From Paenibacillus sp. JDR-2 (GTDB lineage Bacteria > Bacillota > Bacilli > Paenibacillales > Paenibacillaceae), in NCBI RefSeq assembly GCF_000023585.1, contig NC_012914.1, positions 97,501-157,500 of the forward strand: a DNA stretch of 60,000 nucleotides, in the 5' to 3' direction. Of this stretch, positions 56,548-60,000 are shown piece by piece (positions within the stretch are counted from its first letter, which is position 1; the number at the start of each line of letters is the position of its first letter). A model generated the notes under the pieces. It worked only from the letters and a program-made list of their open reading frames with translations, was not told the DNA's origin and did not search any database. Both the position numbers and the translations under genes were made by a program.

Positions 56548-56982
56548 TTGCTTACCAAAAAGATGCTGCGCCGCAAGCTGCGCTTAATATTTATGGGATT
56601 TGCTATACCTGCTTTGGTCTTTGCTAGTTTGACAGGCTGTGCTGCCGACGGGGTGAACAATGGTCACCGGACGAATGACGGCAAGGTGGAGACCTATGGC
56701 CATGACGGATATATGGGTTATTCCAATAGCAACCCGAACCTGCCTAATAATAAGACATTCCTTAATTACGAGACGGACAGGAAGCTTATTAATCAGGTAT
56801 TGCAGCCGATCGACGGGATTAAAAGCAGCCGTGTCGCGTTTAACGGCGGGGATCTTACCGTTCATATCAAGGCCGCTTCCAATCTGTCGGATGCCCAGGT
56901 TGAGGCGCTGCGGGCAAAGACGGAACAGGCTGTGCAGCTCAACATGCCGCGCTACCATGTCAAAGTGAAAGCATCCCGGTAA
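56548..56982 (+). CDS. YhcN/YlaJ-like lipoprotein
   Basis: 144 residues. A signal peptide with lipobox ASLTGC (Cys about 31) is followed by a Gly/Asn/Tyr-rich stretch (HDGYMGYSNSNPNLPNN) and a domain with repeated small alpha-beta units (INQVLQPIDGIKSSRVAFNGGDLTVHI), like the YhcN/YlaJ sporulation lipoproteins. It probably sits in the spore or cell membrane. The TTG start uses AAAGGGAGG, which is folded into the preceding terminator. Confidence 0.75.
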   Translation: MLTKKMLRRKLRLIFMGFAIPALVFASLTGCAADGVNNGHRTNDGKVETYGHDGYMGYSNSNPNLPNNKTFLNYETDRKLINQVLQPIDGIKSSRVAFNGGDLTVHIKAASNLSDAQVEALRAKTEQAVQLNMPRYHVKVKASR

Positions 56983-57005
56983 TTCTTGCTGCCATTATCC
57001 TACGG

Positions 57006-57034
57006 TTGCGCTTTGCGTGTGGATGGGCTATACT
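57006..57034 (+). promoter_or_regulatory. Promoter of the SRP RNA gene
   Basis: TTGCGC (57006-57011), a 17-nt spacer and TATACT (57029-57034) place the start of transcription at the 5' end of the SRP RNA near 57041. Confidence 0.65.
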
Positions 57035-57040
57035 TAGTTT

Positions 57041-57312
57041 TGCCGTGCTAGATGGGGAGTTAGCGGTGCCCTGTAACTCGCAATCCGCTTTAGCGAGGTT
57101 GAATTCCTGCTTTAGGTTATGTGATGCAGGGTTTGGCGCTTGCAATCAGTGTTGACGGTTGGGTCCTCCGCAATGGACGCTTGTGAACCTGGTCAGGTCC
57201 GGAAGGAAGCAGCCATAAGCAAGTTTGTTCATGTGCCGGGGGAGTGCCTGACCCGAGCTGAGACGCAAGAGTGCCGCCTGGATCGCATGTTATCGAGGGC
57301 AGGTGCACGGTT
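57041..57312 (+). ncRNA. ffs: Signal recognition particle RNA, large (6S/scRNA) type
   Basis: The ~270-nt sequence ends with complementary tails (GCCGTGC at the start, GCACGGT at the end). It contains the universal helix 8 sequence GGTCAGGTCCGGAAGGAAGC and the return strand GTGCCTGACC near 57245. The length, with an Alu-type domain, fits the Bacillus scRNA rather than the short E. coli 4.5S form. It lies just before dnaX, as in Bacillus. Confidence 0.95.
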
Positions 57313-57338
57313 CATCATTTTCATAGTTTAAGTGTAGG

Positions 57339-57397
57339 AACACCAGCGATGGGGATCTGTTTTGAAGAAGCAGATGCCAGAAATGCGGGTGTTTTTG
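57339..57397 (+). terminator. SRP RNA terminator
   Basis: AACACC and GGTGTT close a stem that contains ATCTG/CAGAT as an inner helix; TTTGTTTTG follows. Confidence 0.7.
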
Positions 57398-57465
57398 TTT
57401 TGCTTATAGACATCATGATGTATAATAGAGAACAAGAATGAGCAAGCCGAAGGGAACGTAAACGC

Positions 57466-59238
57466 GTGAGTCATATTGCATTATATCGTGCCTGGCGTCC
57501 GCAGACGTTCCAGGATATGGTTGGACAACGGCATATTATACAAACGTTGCAAAATGCGATTCGAGAGGATCGTGTTTCGCACGCCTATTTATTTAATGGT
57601 CCTCGGGGAACGGGGAAAACAACGGCGGCAAAGGTATTGGCGAAAGCGGTTAACTGTGAACGGGGCCCTGCGGAAGAGCCTTGTAACGAATGTGATGCAT
57701 GCCGCGGCATAACAGCCGGTCATATTATGGACGTTATCGAGATTGATGCGGCGTCCAACCGGGGTATTGACGAAATACGGGACATTCGCGATAAAGTCCG
57801 TTATGCCCCGTCTGAAGTTCGATATAAAGTGTATATTATTGATGAAGTCCATATGCTGACCTCCGAAGCATTTAATGCGCTCTTGAAGACGTTAGAGGAG
57901 CCGCCTGGGCATGTTATCTTTATTCTGGCGACCACGGAGCCGCATAAGCTTCCGGCTACGATTATCTCGCGGTGTCAAAGGTTCGACTTCAGGCAAGTCT
58001 CGCTGGAAGAGCAATCGGAGCGGTTGTTTGAGATTTGCCGGGATGAAGGCATTGAGGCGGAAGAGGATGCGATCGCATATATTGCCCGTCTGTCCGAGGG
58101 CGGGATGCGCGATGCGATAAGCTTGCTTGAGCAGGTTGCTGCTTTTGGGGGATCGAGAATTACCCTGGACGGTGCGGTGGATGTAACGGGAGGCATGGCC
58201 GCGGATCAGTTCTATGCGCTGGCAGAGGCAATCCGGGACCGTAATGTCGCCGCAATCATGCCGCTCGTGGAAGGGTTGACGCAAGCCGGGAAAAGCGCGG
58301 ACAAATGCATGGAGAATCTGATTTTCTATTTCCGTGATCTGCTTGTGTTAAAGCTAGCCCCGCAAGGTGCTGTAACGGAGCGGGTAGTTGACGCTGAACG
58401 GTTCCGCGGAATGGCCGATGCTTTCAGCTCCGAGCGGTTATTTAAGATGATTGATACGCTTAATACCTATCAATCGGATATGAAGCATGCTTCGCAGCCG
58501 CAGACGCTGTTTGAAGTAGCCTTGATGAAAATCTGCACGATAGGTAACGAGAGTGCCGGGGGGACGGGAAGCGGCGGCGGTGCCGCGACGTCCTCCCCGC
58601 CAGCCGCATCGGCTGAAGTACAGCGTCTTCGTCAACAGGTAGAGATCCTTGAACGCAAGCTGGAGCAGCTTATACAAAATGGAGGAGCTGCCGGTTCCGG
58701 AGCGGGTGATGGCGGTGCGGTCCGACAGCCTGCCAGCCAGTCCCGCCGCCCCGGCTTTGGCGGTGGCGGTGCTGCGGTCAGCCGGTCAACCGTGAAGCTT
58801 GATCCGTTTGTCGCTGCAGCCGGCAGTCCGGGTACCGGGCAAGTTCGGATGAAGTGGAACGAAGTGCTCCACCGGGTGAAGGAAGCGAGAATAACCGTAC
58901 ATGCTTGGTTGGTTGACGGGGAGCCGGTAGCCGCAACGGATTCCACGATTCTTGTTGCCTTCAAGAACACGATGCACCGGGAGACAACGGAACGGCCGGC
59001 ACACCGGGAGATTATCGAACGGGTAATGCAGGACGTATTCGGCAATCCGTTCAAGCTTGCAACGTGCATGCTGAAGGAATGGCAGAATGCGGCCAGCCGC
59101 TCGGGCGAGCAGGAAGGCGAAACGCTGGAATTACAGCCGGATGCGATTGACACCGGGGAGGAGCAGCGTCCACAATGGGTAGAGGAAGCTGTTAAGCTTT
59201 TTGGTGAAGACTTAGTTGTAATTAAAGAAGATAATTAA
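57466..59238 (+). CDS. dnaX: DNA polymerase III subunit gamma/tau
   Basis: 590 residues, the clamp-loader ATPase that also organises the replisome. Walker A GPRGTGKT (45-52), the four-Cys zinc module (Cys64, Cys73, Cys76, Cys79), IIDEVHM and the SRC motif (IISRCQRFDF) are all present. After about residue 365 there is a Gly/Ala/Ser-rich linker, a short coiled coil (EVQRLRQQVEILERKLEQLI) and a tau-type C-terminal domain. GTG start behind GAAGGGAAC. A TATAAT near 57420 gives the promoter. I saw no programmed frameshift site. Confidence 0.96.
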   Translation: MSHIALYRAWRPQTFQDMVGQRHIIQTLQNAIREDRVSHAYLFNGPRGTGKTTAAKVLAKAVNCERGPAEEPCNECDACRGITAGHIMDVIEIDAASNRGIDEIRDIRDKVRYAPSEVRYKVYIIDEVHMLTSEAFNALLKTLEEPPGHVIFILATTEPHKLPATIISRCQRFDFRQVSLEEQSERLFEICRDEGIEAEEDAIAYIARLSEGGMRDAISLLEQVAAFGGSRITLDGAVDVTGGMAADQFYALAEAIRDRNVAAIMPLVEGLTQAGKSADKCMENLIFYFRDLLVLKLAPQGAVTERVVDAERFRGMADAFSSERLFKMIDTLNTYQSDMKHASQPQTLFEVALMKICTIGNESAGGTGSGGGAATSSPPAASAEVQRLRQQVEILERKLEQLIQNGGAAGSGAGDGGAVRQPASQSRRPGFGGGGAAVSRSTVKLDPFVAAAGSPGTGQVRMKWNEVLHRVKEARITVHAWLVDGEPVAATDSTILVAFKNTMHRETTERPAHREIIERVMQDVFGNPFKLATCMLKEWQNAASRSGEQEGETLELQPDAIDTGEEQRPQWVEEAVKLFGEDLVVIKEDN

Positions 59239-59261
59239 CTATTACGATGAGGTGATAAGTC

Positions 59262-59573
59262 ATGAATAACATGAACCAAATGATGAAGCAAGTGAAGAAA
59301 ATGCAAGAGCAAATGATGAAAGCCCAAGAAGAGCTTGTAAACAAAACGGTTGAAGGTACGGCTGGCGGCGGCGTTGTAACCGTGGTAGCGAACGGCCACA
59401 AGAAAATCATTAGCATCGCGATCAAACCTGAAGCGGTAGATCCGGATGATGTTGAAATGCTGCAAGACCTTGTTTTGACGGCCGTTAATGACGTACTGGC
59501 AAAAGTAGACGAAATTGCGAACCAAGATATGGGCAAATTCACTGGCGGCATGAAAATTCCTGGCTTGTTCTAA
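59262..59573 (+). CDS. ybaB: YbaB/EbfC family nucleoid-associated protein
   Basis: 103 residues. N-terminal Met/Gln/Lys-rich helix ([19 protein letters not shown]) then [18 protein letters not shown], standard for YbaB/YaaK. It binds DNA as a dimer. Always found between dnaX and recR; here 23 bp after dnaX. Confidence 0.95.
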   Translation: MNNMNQMMKQVKKMQEQMMKAQEELVNKTVEGTAGGGVVTVVANGHKKIISIAIKPEAVDPDDVEMLQDLVLTAVNDVLAKVDEIANQDMGKFTGGMKIPGLF

Positions 59574-59613
59574 GGCGAATTGCTGTCTATATAACATATA
59601 AAAGCTATACGTA

Positions 59614-59644
59614 CGCTGACGCCGCCGAAAGGGCGGCGTCAGCC
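59614..59644 (+). terminator. Strong hairpin between ybaB and recR
   Basis: GCTGACGCCGCC and GGCGGCGTCAGC form a perfect 12-bp GC-rich stem (loop GAAAG); only a weak T tract (CGTTTAAGC) follows, so some read-through into recR is expected. Confidence 0.6.
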
Positions 59645-59678
59645 GTTTAAGCTGAAGGCTTGAAAGGGGCTGCGCGTT

Positions 59679-60000
59679 TTGTTTTATCCCGAACCGATAG
59701 CGAAGCTTATTGATGCCTTTACGCGGCTTCCGGGCGTTGGACCGAAGACAGCCGCACGATTGGCTTTTCATGTGCTTCGTATGAAAGAAGATGATGTCAT
59801 CGATTTCGCTAAGGCGCTTGTCAGCGTTAAGCGGAATCTGACGTACTGCTCCGTCTGCTGCAATATTACCGATACCGATCCATGCCGGATTTGCCAGGAT
59901 AAAACGCGCGATAACTCCGTTATTTGTGTGGTTCAGGAATCGAAGGATCTTGTGGCCATGGAACGGACGAAGGAATTTCAAGGATTTTACCACGTGCTTC
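59679..60000 (+). CDS. recR: Recombination protein RecR (5' part, cut by window edge)
   Basis: About 107 codons are visible. The helix-hairpin-helix region ([21 protein letters not shown]) and the zinc finger with Cys57, Cys60, Cys69 and Cys72 (CSVC, CRIC) are present, and the Toprim domain begins with [15 protein letters not shown]. It acts with RecFO to load RecA on gapped DNA. Start TTG 59679 behind AAAGGGG. The gene continues beyond the window. Confidence 0.95.
   Translation, partial: MFYPEPIAKLIDAFTRLPGVGPKTAARLAFHVLRMKEDDVIDFAKALVSVKRNLTYCSVCCNITDTDPCRICQDKTRDNSVICVVQESKDLVAMERTKEFQGFYHVL

Noticed and set aside
57466..59238. Programmed frameshift in dnaX
   Set aside because: No A-AAA-AAG-type slippery run followed by a stem was found, and the frame is continuous to a full tau-type C terminus.

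Overview
The window is a chromosomal segment of a spore-forming, flagellated, aerobic Gram-positive bacterium, most likely a member of the Paenibacillaceae (Paenibacillus or a close relative). The evidence is protein-level similarity to Bacillus-type genes (Spo0F, a Spo0E-like phosphatase, SspP, NucB, a sporulation-type histidine kinase, QoxABCD, RNA polymerase delta), many GTG/TTG starts behind strong Shine-Dalgarno sequences, and a Firmicutes gene order. No phage, insertion sequence, CRISPR array or obvious genomic island was seen. Most of the window is core genome.

Layout. 1-1743: 3' end of an rRNA operon (23S, 5S). 1.8-9.4 kb: Eis-like acetyltransferase, then the origin-proximal block guaB-dacA-pdxS-pdxT-serS and tRNA-Ser(UGA). 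9.4-12.8 kb: a DnaA-box cluster and a sporulation-flavoured group (small ORFs, sspP, lipoprotein, FrnE-like DsbA protein, nucB). 12.8-16.6 kb: glycosyltransferase, metNI-like ABC transporter without a binding protein, DinB-like protein, a probable structured RNA gene and a small phosphatase-like protein. 16.7-20.7 kb: MBL hydrolase, tRNA-Arg(CCU), spo0E-like gene behind Spo0A boxes, tadA, and a PAS histidine kinase behind a second DnaA-box cluster. 20.7-28.2 kb: rRNA pseudouridine synthase, motAB, YkuI-like EAL protein, MFS transporter, and an NlpC/P60 hydrolase under a c-di-AMP (ydaO) riboswitch. 28.5-35.2 kb: membrane protein and M1 peptidase, ywhD, and an ECF sigma/anti-sigma operon with two membrane proteins. 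35.2-40.5 kb: cyclophilin lipoprotein and the qoxABCD quinol oxidase. 40.6-46.6 kb: penicillin-binding protein, speE, DNA glycosylase, ywiB-argS. 46.6-48.7 kb: repeat-rich intergenic DNA around a subtilase gene. 48.7-56.5 kb: rpoE, pyrG, spo0F, murA, rho, a radical SAM gene, rpmE. 57.0-60.0 kb: SRP RNA, dnaX, ybaB and a truncated recR.

How it fits together. From remembered B. subtilis gene order, guaB...serS and tadA-scr-dnaX-yaaK-recR lie on one side of the origin, and ywhD/pbpG/speE, ywiB-argS and rpoE-pyrG-spo0F-murAB-rho-rpmE on the other. Here the second group sits between tadA and dnaX. Several phosphorelay parts (kinase, Spo0E-like phosphatase, Spo0F) lie in the window, and the DNA upstream of them carries DnaA boxes, Spo0A boxes, a sigma-H-like promoter and a LexA-like palindrome. 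This suggests that entry into sporulation is wired to replication and DNA state.

The least explained items are a ~255-nt structured RNA candidate (15875-16129), a nested inverted-repeat element with pseudoknot topology (47088-47227), a tandem palindromic repeat inside an operon (29377-29452), a possible small RNA upstream of rpoE, and a radical SAM protein between rho and rpmE. Starts were chosen by ribosome binding site and often differ from the longest open frame. No database search was possible; all family names come from motif recognition.
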